Source: Strigamia acuminata
Lineage: Eukaryota; Arthropoda; Chilopoda; Geophilomorpha; Linotaeniidae
Length of the DNA stretch: 64,000 nucleotides
Assembly: GCA_949358305.1 (NCBI GenBank)
Contig: OX442324.1
Coordinates: 7,105,601 to 7,169,600 of the forward strand
Reading direction: 5' to 3'
The notes under the pieces are model-generated. The model searched no databases. It worked only from the letters and a program-made list of their open reading frames with translations, and had not been told where the DNA came from. Shown here piece after piece: positions 33,901 to 44,539 of this stretch. Position 1 is the first letter of the stretch, and each line of letters opens with the position of its first letter. The position numbers were made by a program, and so were the translations under genes.

Positions 33901-35461
33901 CTACCGCATCTCGCTTGCTCATTTCTTGCACGCTTGGGAAGTGGATATGTCCAAGTCTCTCATGCCATAATCTCGCTTCTTCTGGATTAGATGCCTTTTT
34001 GGTCGAGCTAGTTGGTTCTTGTGTTTGTTGTGTTTGTTGTTGACCAGTACTCGCCTTGTTGCTTTCTATCAACTTCAAATTTTCAATGTCGGGTTTCAAA
34101 TCACTTGTTTTGACATAATAAAGTCTGTCCTTTTTAACAGCTTTCATCAATTGTCTCTTCCATTGTGGATCGTAGATTTTCACTATTCCTGAGCCAATTG
34201 CCACTTTGCATCTGGCTTCGTCGATGCAAGGTCCCGACAATAGATTTCTTCTTAAATCCGGCGCATAATATACCTTTTTCAATGTGATTGGAATTGTGTC
34301 ATTTCCCACCACACACATTACGCACACATCTCCTACTCCTTGGATTTGTATCAATGTCTTTTTATCTGCTTGGCTAATGGTGCCTTTCATTTCTTGGAAA
34401 TTTACGAATTGATTCCTATCCTTACAGAAATGCCCAGTGGCCCCGGTATCATAAATCCAACAACTGTTTGTTGCGCCGCACTGCAGCATCTCCTCTTCAC
34501 TCAATTCGGTAAGGAAGCCAACATTCATCATCTCCGTGTCCAATTCTTCTACCGTATTCGTGTTTTGGTTATTAGCTGGTGTGAGTTGGACTGTGCAATC
34601 CCTCGCCCAGTGTCCTGGCTGATTGCATCGGAAACACGGCCCCCGTGGTGATGATCCGGTGGTGTTTCCTCGAAAATTCCTTGTGTTCTTGTTTCCACGA
34701 TAATTCGATCGTCCACCTCTTTGTCCTCCTCCAAATTCACGACTGTTTTGGCTACTATTCCCTTGTTGCTGTTGTTGCTGGAACTTTGGCGTGTTGTCGT
34801 TATTTTTCGCGTTGGAGTTGTTTGGCCCCGTGCTGAAGGCATCGACGATTGGCCCCTGGCCCGAATCCCTTCTCTGTTGCGCAAGTCGACCTTCTTCTGC
34901 CACTAACTCCACTTCAACCTTTTCCAGTGTAAAGTCCTTGTCTTCCCATCTGTGTATACTTTGCACAATCGATTGAAAATCCTGTGGCAAATAACGAATC
35001 AACTGAAAGGCTTGATATAAGTTGTCCAACTGATGTTTGACCTCCGCCAATTTCTTTGCAGCATTCCTAATTTTGGCGGCAAAAATCCCAATTGTCTCCG
35101 TGGCTGGATCATATTTGAGACTGAAAAATTCGTCCAGTAAACGTATTATACGTGCCCTCGAAACTGGCTCGAAATTTGTCTTTAGTGTGTCCCATGCGGT
35201 TTTGGCGTCTTCAATCCCGTTGAGCAGCTCGTGGTATTGCTCCTCGATTGAGTAATAGATTAGACTGAAAGCCCTTCCCTTTCGCAACTGGTAGTCGGAT
35301 CGATCTCTCCACGACGCTCCAGAGGCTAGTGCTTCTTGTGTTCCGTCCGTAAACGCCCAACAGCCATGGTGCATCAACAGAACCTTTATCTGTTGCTTCC
35401 AACCATCATAATTTGTCCGATTCAATAGTGTAACTTTCCTGTCCAACTTGTCCGATTCCAT
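30998..35461 (-). CDS. Copia-4 Gag-Pol polyprotein, intact
   Basis: 1487 residues from ATG 35461 (MESDKLDRKVTLLNRTNYDG). The frame is open 18 codons further but the Gag homology begins here. Gag carries a Gln/Asn-rich region and the knuckle CFRCNQPGHWARDC near residue 274. Protease has WIYDTGATGHF (~335) and pre-integrase has LWHERLGHIH (~495). Integrase has Asp in LHMDVCEAF, Asp in IPTDNGMEF and Glu in NGVSERLNQ. Reverse transcriptase has KWIYTTKQ and YVDDIVVF (~1158), and RNase H has SDSDYANNRDD (~1333). No stops or shifts. It is a different copia lineage from copia-1 and copia-3, with a short LTR. Confidence 0.96.
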   Translation of the reverse strand: MESDKLDRKVTLLNRTNYDGWKQQIKVLLMHHGCWAFTDGTQEALASGASWRDRSDYQLRKGRAFSLIYYSIEEQYHELLNGIEDAKTAWDTLKTNFEPVSRARIIRLLDEFFSLKYDPATETIGIFAAKIRNAAKKLAEVKHQLDNLYQAFQLIRYLPQDFQSIVQSIHRWEDKDFTLEKVEVELVAEEGRLAQQRRDSGQGPIVDAFSTGPNNSNAKNNDNTPKFQQQQQQGNSSQNSREFGGGQRGGRSNYRGNKNTRNFRGNTTGSSPRGPCFRCNQPGHWARDCTVQLTPANNQNTNTVEELDTEMMNVGFLTELSEEEMLQCGATNSCWIYDTGATGHFCKDRNQFVNFQEMKGTISQADKKTLIQIQGVGDVCVMCVVGNDTIPITLKKVYYAPDLRRNLLSGPCIDEARCKVAIGSGIVKIYDPQWKRQLMKAVKKDRLYYVKTSDLKPDIENLKLIESNKASTGQQQTQQTQEPTSSTKKASNPEEARLWHERLGHIHFPSVQEMSKRDAVVGLPILDVPITQCDVCTLAKKKAISHKSLPGIRSKQPLELLHMDVCEAFSTPTLSGNRYFLTITDDFSRYSTVYLMKQKDEVFGIFQKHAKRIERLLGKPILAIPTDNGMEFCSNKFGEYLDQQGIAHERTNAYTPAQNGVSERLNQTLANGMRALIYDAQLEHRFWGEAILTFNYLRNRIAKLNSDKTPMELYYGRKPSLRHLRKFGSLCFVQKRVRDGKIDNKGLHEIMLGYSRITKGYRVWLPDFSKVIETSDVKFVESRRGVEGVLGLPEKYTTYIDNLNDNLDNDNDRQYYSDEDVRPLLPPPQPIKKKEGEELPPVRLKFRLPEDALQHNLPAVKQPNVLQQPGQVFPNPVATIPALVWKKTEKTRPTGQKDIEYTIEGYDKPRLRSIPEVKRYCVEHNLRIPEHLFDDKRKKKPSESNVTADNIDVDLEANHLEVFIPTRFKQVANASEKQQWDQAMCDEIDTMHEREVWELVPPPPDTKIIGCKWIYTTKQNDEGKIARYKARLVAQGFSQVYGESYEETFSPVVDFSIVRFMFTLLVCMLKWSYIQADVKCAYLYAKLHKTVYMRQPKGFVCQGKENYVCKLLRAIYGLHQSGREWGIELEDTLLGLGLQHVNWCNCVYKYGNIAYLIVYVDDIVVFGKQYEDAMNVLNMVKTQFDLVILGQTKKLLGVEFTSYREQMVLHQKTYVNKVLLRFDDHLKLVKIRSQPMVKSTILTKQQCPSTIEDFRIMEKIPYRNLLGCLAFIGSRTRPDLTYAINILSQFQSNPGWDHWIALLDLLSYLRTTKSLGLMLFPNDRVEVVGYSDSDYANNRDDRISVGGTIILLGNSPVYWRTFKQRNVTLSTMEAEYVALTETVKDYIWILRVLYEIVPKLADKFNHHVLCDNISTVDFTKSNVENRKTKHIDVRYHFIRELVRRDNLQITHVGTKCNYADIFTKSVDKTDLVYFCNRFLVDMNVLSA

Positions 35462-35515
35462 CGTGATTTGCGCTTGTAAAATGCTCAAACTTTGTTTCCA
35501 ACTCAAAACGCACAC

Positions 35516-36165
35516 TTGTATTCGTCAAAAACACTTTGTCTACTGAATTTTCGCAACTAGGTGCAGTGTTGCGAGGTTAGTTCGCTCTTAGACTAAGTTA
35601 GTATCAACTCTAGCACAACACTAAGCTAATAATATAATAATTTCGAAAATAAACACGAAAATTGTCTATAAACGTTGTCTTCGAGATGCTTTCCTGCTGT
35701 GCTTCTCGTTGCATTAGACTTCACGCGTATTTTTCCCAATTGTTCTCCAATTTTCCGTCTTTGTTTCTGAATTCCTTCCTGCTTGTTTCCGTCTAGAAAA
35801 TTCAGGTTCACACTTCACGTGTGGTTGTAAAGAATTTCCGTCCCGCTTTGGCACTCGTTGAATCGTTTCCGTCTCGTAATTATCGTCTCGTCGACGATAC
35901 GTATTGCTTCTCGCAATATCAAACGGTAACGTCCAAAATTCGGAAAATAAAGGAAATATAAATAATTGTTTTATATTGTTCTAACCCACTAATGTTCCTG
36001 TGTTGTTAGTTGACTCGAAATTGTTTCCAAAAGCTGATTCTCATGGCATAAACACAAGCTGGTCACATTCATCATGGGCGCCGCCATTTTGAATAATTAG
36101 AGGAAATTTCTCAAAACCTCTCTAATTTGATGAAAAAAATTCCAAATTGTTTTCTCACGATTTCT
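35516..36165 (-). other. 5' leader of copia-4
   Basis: About 650 bp between the primer site and gag, without a gene. Includes GCCGCCATTTTG near 36070, on the minus strand CAAAATGGCGGC, which again resembles a YY1/Pho site. Confidence 0.5.
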
Positions 36166-36176
36166 GGCCCATAACC
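36166..36176 (-). other. Primer-binding site of copia-4 (initiator tRNA-Met, internal)
   Basis: On the minus strand GGTTATGGGCC follows the 5' LTR after one base. It is complementary to the anticodon stem-loop of initiator tRNA-Met (CAT anticodon), the half-tRNA primer known for Drosophila copia, not to a tRNA 3' end. The next two bases fit if one C is skipped. Confidence 0.8.
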
Positions 36177-36177
36177 T

Positions 36178-36489
36178 TGTTGAATTGTGTTGGAAATCAC
36201 AATGAATTCCGAGTTTCTGCAGTGGTGTAGAAAACTGTAGCTTGGAAATAAAGTGCACACCTTGTTACCTGGTTGAAAACATAGTAAAGAGTGAGTGTTT
36301 TATTCTCTTGTCACATGACATGCCCACAGGTATACAACGCCACCTTATGGTGATAAATACAAACACACTTGTAAACATAAACACGGCTATTAGTTTTAGC
36401 CAAAAGCAAACATAAACAAAAAGGTCACAATAAGTATAAACTGTCACTGCTTGATAATACGATACATACATATACACGATATTTCAACA
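36178..36489 (-). repeat. 5' LTR of copia-4
   Basis: Same 312 bp as 30668-30979. It ends at the CTATG target duplication, where satellite B resumes in the same unit. Confidence 0.95.
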
Positions 36490-39130
36490 CTATGCATGCC
36501 AGTCTACGGTATTCCAAAATTGCCAGCCCCTATGGATGCCGGTCTACGGTATTCCTAAATTGGCAGCCCCTGTGCATGCCGGTCTACGGTTGTCCTAAAT
36601 TGGCAGCCCCTATGCATGCCGGTCTACGGTATTCCAAATCAAATTGACTGGTCATAAGACTGCCGGTCTATGGTATTCCAAAATTGGCAGCCCCTATGCA
36701 TGCCGGTCTACGGTATTCCAAAATTGACTGGTCATAAAACTGCCGGTCTACGGTATTCCAAATCAAATTGACTGGTCATAAGACTGCCGGTCTACGGTAT
36801 TCCAAGTCAAATTGACTGGTCATAAGACTGCCAGTCTACGATATTCCAAAATTGGCAGCCCCTATGCATGCCGGTCTACGGTATTCCAAAATTGGCAGCC
36901 TTTATGCATGCCGGTCTACGGTATTCCAAAATTGACTGGTCATAAGATTGTCGATCTACGGTATTCCGAATCAAATTGACTGGTCATAAGACTGCCGGTC
37001 TACGGTTTTCCAAATCAAATTGACTGGTCATAAGACTGCCGGTCTACGGTTGTCCTAAATTGGCAGCCCCTATGCATGCCGGTCTACGGTATTCCAAAAT
37101 TGGCAGCCTTTATGCATGCCGGTCTACGGTATTCCAAAATTGACTGGTCATAAGACTGCCGGTCTATGGTATTCCGAATCAAATTGACTGGTCATAAGAC
37201 TGCCGGTCTACGGTTGTCCTAAATTGGCAGCCCCTATGCATGCCGGTCTACGGTATTCCAAAATTGGCAGCCCCTATGGATGCCGGTCTACGGTATTCTA
37301 AATCAAATTGACTGGTCATAAGACTGCCGGTCTACGGTATTCCAAATCAAATTGACTGGTCATAAAACTGCCGGTCTACGGTTGTCCTAAATTGGCAACT
37401 CCTATGCATGTCGGTCTGCGGTATTCCAAAATTGGCAGCCCCTATGCATGCCGGTCTACGGTATTCCAAAATTGGCAACCCCTAAGCATGCCGGTCTACG
37501 GTATTCCAAAATTGGCAGCCCCTATGGATGCCGGTCTACGGTATTCCAAATCAAATTGACTGGTCATAAGACTGCCGGTCTACAGTATTCCAAGTCAAAT
37601 TGACTGGTCATAAGACTGCCAGTCTACGATATTCCAAAATTGGCAGCCCCTATGCATGCCGGTCTACGGTATTCCAAAATTGGCAGCCTTTATGCATGCC
37701 GGTCTACGGTATTCCAAAATTGACTGGTCATAAGATTGTCGGTCTACGGTATTCCGAATCAAATTGACTGGTCATAAGACTGCCGGTCTACGGTTTTCCA
37801 AATCAAATTGACTGGTCATAAGACTGCCGGTCTACGGTTGTCCTAAATTGGCAGCCCCTATGCATGCCGGTCTACGGTATTCCAAAATTGGCAGCCTTTA
37901 TGCATGCCGGTCTACGGTATTCCAAAATTGACTGGTCATAAGACTGCCGGTCTATGGTATTCCGAATCAAATTGACTGGTCATAAGACTGCCGGTCTACG
38001 GTTGTCCTAAATTGGCAGCCCCTATGCATGCCGGTCTACGGTATTCCAAAATTGGCAGCCTCTATGGATGCCGGTCTACGGTATTCCAAATCAAATTGAC
38101 TGGTCATAAGACTGCCGGTCTACGGTATTCCAAGTCAAATTGACTGGTCATAAGACTGCCAGTCTACGATATTCCAAAATTGGCAGCCCCTATGCATGCC
38201 GGTCTACGGTATTCCAAAATTGGCAGCCTTTATGCATGCCGGTCTACGGTATTCCAAAATTGACTGGTCATAAGATTGTCGGTCTACGGTATTCCGAATC
38301 AAATTGACTGGTCATAAGACTGCCGGTCTACGGTTTTCCAAATCAAATTGACTGGTCATAAGACTGCCGGTCTACGGTTGTCCTAAATTGGCAGCCCCTA
38401 TGCATGCCGGTCTACGGTATTCCAAAATTGGCAGCCTTTATGCATGCCGGTCTACGGTATTCCAAAATTGACTGGTCATAAGACTGCCGGTCTATGGTAT
38501 TCCAAATCAAATTGACTGGTCATAAGACTGCCGGTCTACGGTTGTCCTAAATTGGCAGCCCCTATGCATGCCGGTCTACGGTATTCCAAAATTGGCAGCC
38601 CCTATGGATGCCGGTCTACGGTATTCTAAATCAAATTGACTGGTCATAAGACTGCCGGTCTACGGTATTCCAAATCAAATTGACTGGTCATAAAACTGCC
38701 GGTCTACGGTTGTCCTAAATTGGCAACTCCTATGCATGTCGGTCTGCGGTATTCCAAAATTGGCAGCCCCTATGCATGCCGGTCTACGGTATTCCAAAAT
38801 TGGCAACCCCTAAGCATGCCGGTCTACGGTATTCCAAAATTGGCAGCCCCTATGGATGCCGGTCTACGGTATTCCAAATCAAATTGACTGGTCATAAGAC
38901 TGCCGGTCTACGGTATTCCAAGTCAAATTGACTGGTCATAAGACTGCCAGTCTACGATATTCCAAAATTGGCAGCCCCTATGCATGCCGGTCTACGGTAT
39001 TCCAAAATTGGCAGCCTTTATGCATGCCGGTCTACGGTATTCCAAAATTGACTGGTCATAAGACTGCCGGTCTACGGTATTCCGAATCAAATTGACTGGT
39101 CATAAGACTGCCGGTCTACGGTATTCCAAA
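36490..39130. repeat. Satellite B, right part, with higher-order repeats
   Basis: About 2.6 kb of 40- and 44-bp units. Several unit types alternate in a fixed order. A rare variant (TTGGCAACTCC followed by GGTCTGCGG) recurs at about 37391 and 38719, 1328 bp apart. A block with CAGCCTTTATGC followed by AAGATTGTCGG recurs at about 37680 and 38220, roughly 540 bp apart. These are higher-order repeats produced by duplication of groups of units. Ends near TATTCCAAATCTGTTG. Confidence 0.93.
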
Positions 39131-39840
39131 TCTGTTGTTGGAAAATTTACTCCTTTGGATCAAGCACCAAAGGGGCAATTCATCATTTCAGGGACCAAAT
39201 TAGAAGTCTAAGGAAGTGGTGGTTTGAGGGCGGGAGAATGAGGATGTTTAGGTTAGGTTAGGTTAGGTTAGGTTAGGTTTAGGTTAGCCAGCGCCATCTA
39301 CTAACAAAATTGTCAACTAAAAGTCTCAAATTTGGCCCGAGGACAAAATGGGCAAAATGGCGGCCGTTTATATACGGGTTTGACCAGATGGTCGAGTTTC
39401 ATTAGGATCGGTCCGAAAAAATGGTTGTGTGTTTTAACCGGTCACTCGTCATATCTCCAGGCAGGAGAGACAAAACACCACACTGCCATCTGGTCCAGAG
39501 TTGTGCTGTAACTGAAACAAATTTATTTTGTAAATTTTTGCGAGTGGGCCATACTCATTTTATGGAAGAGGGAAGGTAGGTATATTCCACCTTTGGTTCT
39601 TTCGGTTCTGGTTAAAGTTTCTATGCTTTATTCTGCCACACCCCTTGGGCAGAATGGACGTGTCCTACCTACCTTACCTTTTCCTGTATAATGGGTATGG
39701 TCCACCAGCTGTTAATGGGTATATAAATAGCTCCATAAATCAGAATTTTTCAGTTGCAATTCCTATTCCCAAACCGGGAGGTGAACTCCTGCCCAAATTT
39801 CTAATTTTTTTTCAAAAAAACTTAGAAAAATTTTGAAAAA
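39131..39840. other. Spacer with TTAGG repeats, no gene seen
   Basis: Unique-looking sequence between the satellite and the fold-back region. It includes an interstitial TTAGG run and AAATGGCGGCCG at about 39355. From about 39720 the first of three copies of a module (TATATAA, then AAATCAGAATTTTTCAGTTG) begins. Confidence 0.5.
39247..39288 (+). repeat. Interstitial TTAGG repeat
   Basis: Six tandem TTAGG units, then TTTAGG and TTAG. TTAGG is the ancestral insect telomere motif and the string AGGTTAGGTT is common inside insect genomes. Six copies are too few to call a telomere. Confidence 0.85.
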
Positions 39841-41095
39841 AAAAAACTGTTAGTCTAGTCACTTCTGGCTCTTGCTTACCCTTTTCTTGTCCTATCTTGT
39901 CCTTTCTTGTCCTATCTTGTCTTTTCTTGTCCAATCTTGTCCTAACTTGTCCTACCTTGTCTTTTCTTGTCCTGTCTTGTCCTAACTTGTCCTATCTTGT
40001 CTTTTCTTGTCCTGTCTTGTTCTAACTTGTCCTAACTTGTCCTATCTTGTCTTTTCTTGTCCTGTCTTGTCCTATCTTGTCCTAACTTGTCCTATCTTGT
40101 CTTTTCTTGTCCTGTCTTGTCCTATCTTGTCCTAACTTGTCCTATCTTGTCTTTTCTTGTCCTGTCTTGTCCTACTTTGTCCTAAGAGCGCTTTGTTGTA
40201 AATTTTTCAAAGTTTTTTTTTGAAAATTTTGAAAATTCGGGCATAGGTTGCCCACAAAAGACCATTCTAGAAAATTCAGGTAAAAACTAGTTTGAACCGG
40301 TTTGGAAGGGGATTCCCCGTTTTTGCAGTATATAAGGAGTGACAAATCAGAATTTTTTCAGTTGATCAGCGATTTTGGACCCTGAAGGAGTGGGCAACCT
40401 ATGCCCGAATTTCTGATTTTTTAAAAAAAAACTTAGAAAAATTTTGAAAAAAAACTTAGAAAAATTTACAACAAAGCAATCTTAGAACAAGAAAGGACAA
40501 GAAAGGACAAGACAGGACAAGAAAGGACACAGATGGTTTTCAGGAGCATAAAAAAATGATGCTTACCCTTCAATTTTTTTTTTTACAAATGAAGAGATAT
40601 TTAATTGCATGATGTTATAAGGTACCAAACCGGTTCAAACTGGTTTCTAATTGAATTTTCTTAAAGGTCACATTACGGGTATATAAGGAGTGACAAATCA
40701 GAATTTTTTCAGTTGATCAACGACTTTGGACCCTGAAGGAGTGGGCAACCTATGCTCAAATTTTCAAAATTTTCAAAAAAAACTTAAAAAAATTTTGAAA
40801 AAAAAAGAAAAAACTTTGAAAAATTTACAACAAAGCGATCTTAGGACCAAATAGGACAAGACAGGACAAGACTGGACAAGAAAAGGCAAGATAGGACAAG
40901 ACAGGACAAGATAGGACCAGATAGGACAAGACAGGACAAGACAGGACAAGAAAAGGCAAGATAGGACAAGACAGGACAAGAAAAGGCAAGATAGGACAAG
41001 ACAGGACAAGAAAAGGCAAGACAGGACAAGACGGGACAAGAAAAGACAAGATAGGACAAGATTTTCAAGGTAAGCAAGAGTCAGAAGTGACTGAA
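39841..41095. repeat. Fold-back structure of decamer minisatellites
   Basis: Left arm: CTTGCTTACC near 39875, then about 30 copies of a CTTGTCCTAT-like decamer (39889-40190), then CTAAGAGCGCTTTGTTGTAA. Right arm: TTACAACAAAGCGATCTTAG (about 40827), then complementary AGGACAAGAT decamers (40855-41066), then GGTAAGCAAG. The arms are inverted copies. A module TATATAAGGAGTGACAAATC to GTGGGCAACCTATGC is repeated at about 40327 and 40678, with a diverged copy at 39720. Long Ser/Leu/Cys-rich frames here are artefacts of the decamer. Confidence 0.8.
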
Positions 41096-41387
41096 GTGAC
41101 GGAACTAATGATGTCGGCCAGCTGATGGTACGGCTGACTTAGCTCTGGCATTCAGCTGATGTGTGTTAATTGAGCGGTTGATGATTTGTGGCTGCTGGTT
41201 GAATTGTCTGCACCCCCCCTCGAGTGGTGTTTGTTTGTTTGATCAGTCAGGCTAACAAAGTCGGCCTGTTTACGGCACGGCTGGCTTAGCTCTGGCATCA
41301 TGCTTAGTGTTTGTTTAATTTATTTTATTTCTTAAATTATTTTTATATAAAAAAATGAAATCCATTTAGATTCGCTCTGTGCTTAAG
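41096..41387. other. Region upstream of viral polB with a direct repeat
   Basis: GTCGGCC followed by GGCTGACTTAGCTCTGGCAT (about 41113-41150) recurs diverged as GGCTGGCTTAGCTCTGGCAT (about 41260-41300). This may be the terminal or regulatory region of the viral element. No gene seen. Confidence 0.4.
41345..41355 (+). promoter_or_regulatory. A-tract promoter-like motif before polB
   Basis: TATATAAAAAAATG at 41343-41356 includes a short upstream frame of four codons (ATG to TAG at 41369). The polB ATG follows at 41388. The T/A-rich-plus-A-run shape matches motifs next to the other viral genes. Confidence 0.5.
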
Positions 41388-42593
41388 ATGAATAGATACA
41401 AAGTCAAGAAATGTGTAGAGTTTTTAAAAGGAAAAAGAGAAAGTGGACAACTATCTAAGGATTTTAAATTACACATCAAGTTGGAACAACTCTTGGCAAA
41501 ATGCCGAGAATATGATGATTTTGTGAACATTGAACCTCGGCCGTATTACCTTTTCAAAAATATCTTTGACGGACAAGTGCTTGATTACATTGTCGAATTC
41601 GACGAAAGGATTTTTGACATAGAAGACGTGATGAAAGACGCCACTCCAAATATCCGTGCATTGGCAGCAGAAGTTGCAGCCAGCATGAATTCGTGCAAAG
41701 TGAGCGTTATGATGCTATTGAGATATCGGCATTCCCTGAGGACGTCGACTGATCAACATTATTGGTACCGGGCCGATCCGTTCGTGATGCATTCGGACGA
41801 TGTTGACCACATTCTGGATTCAGCTGCGAAACAACTGGCCATACAAAATGCTGAATTTGTCGAAACTCACGACTATTTATATTACCTTTGTGTGGACGAG
41901 ATTAAAATTTGTTTTGCTGCTTTACACCAGAAAGGTGGATGGTACAAAGATGTTCCGTCATTTCCGTTGAGTTTGAACAACGATTTGCCGGCCGTCATTT
42001 GCAATAAGAAAGCGGTGTTAACATTTAAAATTGAGTTGCAAAAGTCTTTTGTTTGGGCCGTTCTTGCATCTTTACATCCTGTAGCCATTCATGCTGAACG
42101 CATAATTAATTACTTGAAGTATGAGCACGAATTGAACTTGCAAGGCTTTGAATTTCCGTTGACTTACAGAAACGTAGAAAAATTCCAGTTGCAGAATCCC
42201 GATATCGAAGTGACTATTTATTTTTGGGACAGCAATCATGTGCAAAGATATGTGACCGTACACAGAAACAGGAAACATCACGTCGATCTATTCTTCTATG
42301 GAAACAACTGCTACGGACATGTGAGGAATCTAAAACGTTTGCTCGGGTTTTTTCCATGTCACTACTGCGACAACCAATTCAAGAGCATTGTGGGCAGAGA
42401 CAAACACCTGACGGTATTCTACTCCGTTCCCGAAGAAGAAGAATCGTCATATCAGGAACTGAATGAACATCTGCGCAGCAAAAAGGCAGTGGTAAATGTC
42501 CAGAACTCGGATCAGAAAAGTTTTTTGTGGTCCATATTGGCTGCCTTGTATCCGGCACCCGATAATGTATGCAGAACGGGTTATTACGTACAG
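41388..42593 (+). pseudogene. polB: Viral DNA polymerase B, N-terminal part
   Basis: First 402 codons of a Polinton-type protein-primed polymerase, from ATG 41388 (MNRYKVKKCVEF); a GTG nine bases upstream is also in frame. It contains a module with SFVWAVLASLHP, a FPLTYRNVEKFQLQNPDIEV segment, RHHVDLF-like and NCYGHV sequences and a C2H2/CCHH-type finger (CHYCDNQFKSIVGRDKH). A second copy of the module begins with SFLWSILAALYP. The gypsy-3 LTR cuts in at 42594 after a complete codon. The rest of the gene, 54439-57246, is in register when gypsy-3 and one ACAG are discounted, giving about 1337 residues in total. This is the terminal-protein and DNA-interaction side of the enzyme. Confidence 0.85.
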
Positions 42594-44519
42594 TGTGACG
42601 GTTTACAATGGCTATAAATGCCTATTTTCTTAGAAAGAAGCGCTGTCGCGCCATTATCATGATATCTCGAAGATATTCTGTGTAAAACTGGTATAATTCC
42701 TAAATAAAGATATTTGGGATGTTTCAAATACAAAGATGTTCGTTTATTATTAATGAACACTCATTTCTACATGATATAGATATATCACGGCCGAATTACG
42801 AAGAGTCGTCTGCTAAAACCCGCATTTGTCAATGCTCCATATTGCCACTAGATGGCGCGATCGCAATTAGCGGTAAATTCGAATACGAACTTGAAAACCT
42901 CATGATTAAATATAAACGTATATTTAATCAAGTGAATAAATTGTGTTAAATATTAATATAAATATATATTAAATATCTGACATTGTTAAATACAATGTAA
43001 CTTCCATTTCTGCGGGACAGAATGTTTAGCGATCAATCGGTCAACCGATCAATCTGATTGGTGGAACCCATTTCCGGTCCTGGGTATCCAGTTCCGGTTG
43101 TTACAAGGATTAGCATAATTTGCATAAATGCTCCTCCGTATCCACTTCCGGTGATACGGGATTGGAGGAATTCATGGAACCAATGTTCCAATTGGATAGT
43201 TGGATTAATCCTTAATCCAGTCAGGTTATATAAACCCAAACAACCAGCCATTCAGCAGCTCTGTTTGATTATTTTCTGTTTGGTATTGTTACTTAAGAAA
43301 TATGATTCGTTGTTCACGTAAAAAAACCTTTTGGTTCTTTGTTGATTTATTCACAAAGAACCGTTGCATGATTCTACAGAATCATGCCACCGCCGGCAAT
43401 TGAAGTCGAAGTGCTGGGATCATTATGTTGCATAAATGTTACAGTTTACGGTTGCGACGCCGAAGGAGAACCCGCCGTTGTGCAATTCAGTATCCTCCGG
43501 ACAGGACCATGTGGTCTTTCTCGGTATGAACGTATTCCGTTACCGCAAGTAGCATCGTTGCTGTTGAGAATTAGTTCCTTCACCGGATGGTGCCAAAGCA
43601 GTCTGTTTTACAGTAACCACGAGTAGCACCAAGTGTTTGGCAAGCTGATTCTCATGGTATTCGATGCCAAAGTAGTCGGTCTATTATTAGTACCGCGAGA
43701 GATTATACTGCTGTGCGGAGCCGCGAGCTATCGACTCCTGTGTACGTGATACCGTCAATCGCCAGACGAACGACCGTGTCGCGACGCAGGGGACGCTTGA
43801 TACCGTTCTGCATTGCAAGGCGTATATTTTCTTTCGACGGCAATTGTGTGTTGCGACGGGAAGCCTAATCTTCATTTTATTTATAACAGCTAAAATATTA
43901 ACTTGGCGACAAGTTGATTAACCAAGTCAGAAGACTTAATTACGATCACGATTACATCAAAGACGCAAATGTAACCGATAAGTTGACGACAACTTATCCA
44001 CAAAATATCTAAATAAGAATTCACAACGATATGAATTAAATATAATTCATAAGCGGAATATTGACAAGTAAATGAATACATTTACTTACACCAATATCCT
44101 CCCAAAGTTGTGGCGGTGCAGACAAAGTCAACCGCAATGCTCAGATCATTCGATTTATCGACGTGCGATAGTTTACACAGCGAACCAAGGAAACCAGCGA
44201 AGCCGTATCGGACTCCAGGACACAGCCATCCGGCTTAAGATGACATCTATAATCAGGTCGAGCGATGGGGAAACCGCTCCCATATTCCAGACCCGTAGTG
44301 ATATTATTCTAGGGCCAGTTGGCCAATTCTTTGTATAGTTTAATAGCTGATTTAACTTGCCAAATGTCGGCATTAGTCCTATGTATAATTTAGCCTTGAT
44401 ATTATTGTTTACCAACAATAAACTGTCTTGTATTTATCTCGTATTGTATTCACTGTTTATTTATTGCGATCTCTTCCCGGTACCATTGTTAAATGGGAGT
44501 TGTGGTCGTCACCGTCACA
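42594..44519 (+). repeat. 5' LTR of gypsy-3
   Basis: 1926 bp, TGTGACGG to CCGTCACA, unusually long for a gypsy LTR. A TATATAAA box lies at 43227-43234, the likely promoter. Small open frames inside are present identically in the other LTR and do not look like proteins. Confidence 0.95.
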
Positions 44520-44521
44520 CG

Positions 44522-44539
44522 TGGAGGTCCCACCGAGAT
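44522..44539 (+). other. Primer-binding site of gypsy-3 (tRNA-Gln)
   Basis: TGGAGGTCCCACCGAGAT, two bases after the LTR, is complementary over 18 bases to the 3' end of animal tRNA-Gln including CCA, as recalled from known tRNA sequences. Confidence 0.85.

Larger units (their letters stand above)
30668..36489 (-). mobile_element. Copia-4, complete copia retrotransposon
   Basis: A 5822-bp element with 312-bp LTRs at 30668-30979 and 36178-36489, flanked by CTATG at 30663-30667 and 36490-36494. The LTRs look identical. It has a primer-binding site, a polypurine tract and one uninterrupted Gag-Pol frame, so it appears young and potentially active. It is inserted in satellite B. Confidence 0.97.

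Noticed and set aside
39247-39288. True telomere
   Set aside because: Only six perfect TTAGG units, with unrelated sequence on both sides.
40773-41077. Overlapping Ser/Leu/Cys-rich frames on the minus strand
   Set aside because: Read-through of a decamer minisatellite in all three frames; not proteins.
42719-44338. Small frames within the gypsy-3 LTR, repeated at 52634-54253
   Set aside because: Present only because the LTR is duplicated; no domain, and they overlap the promoter region.
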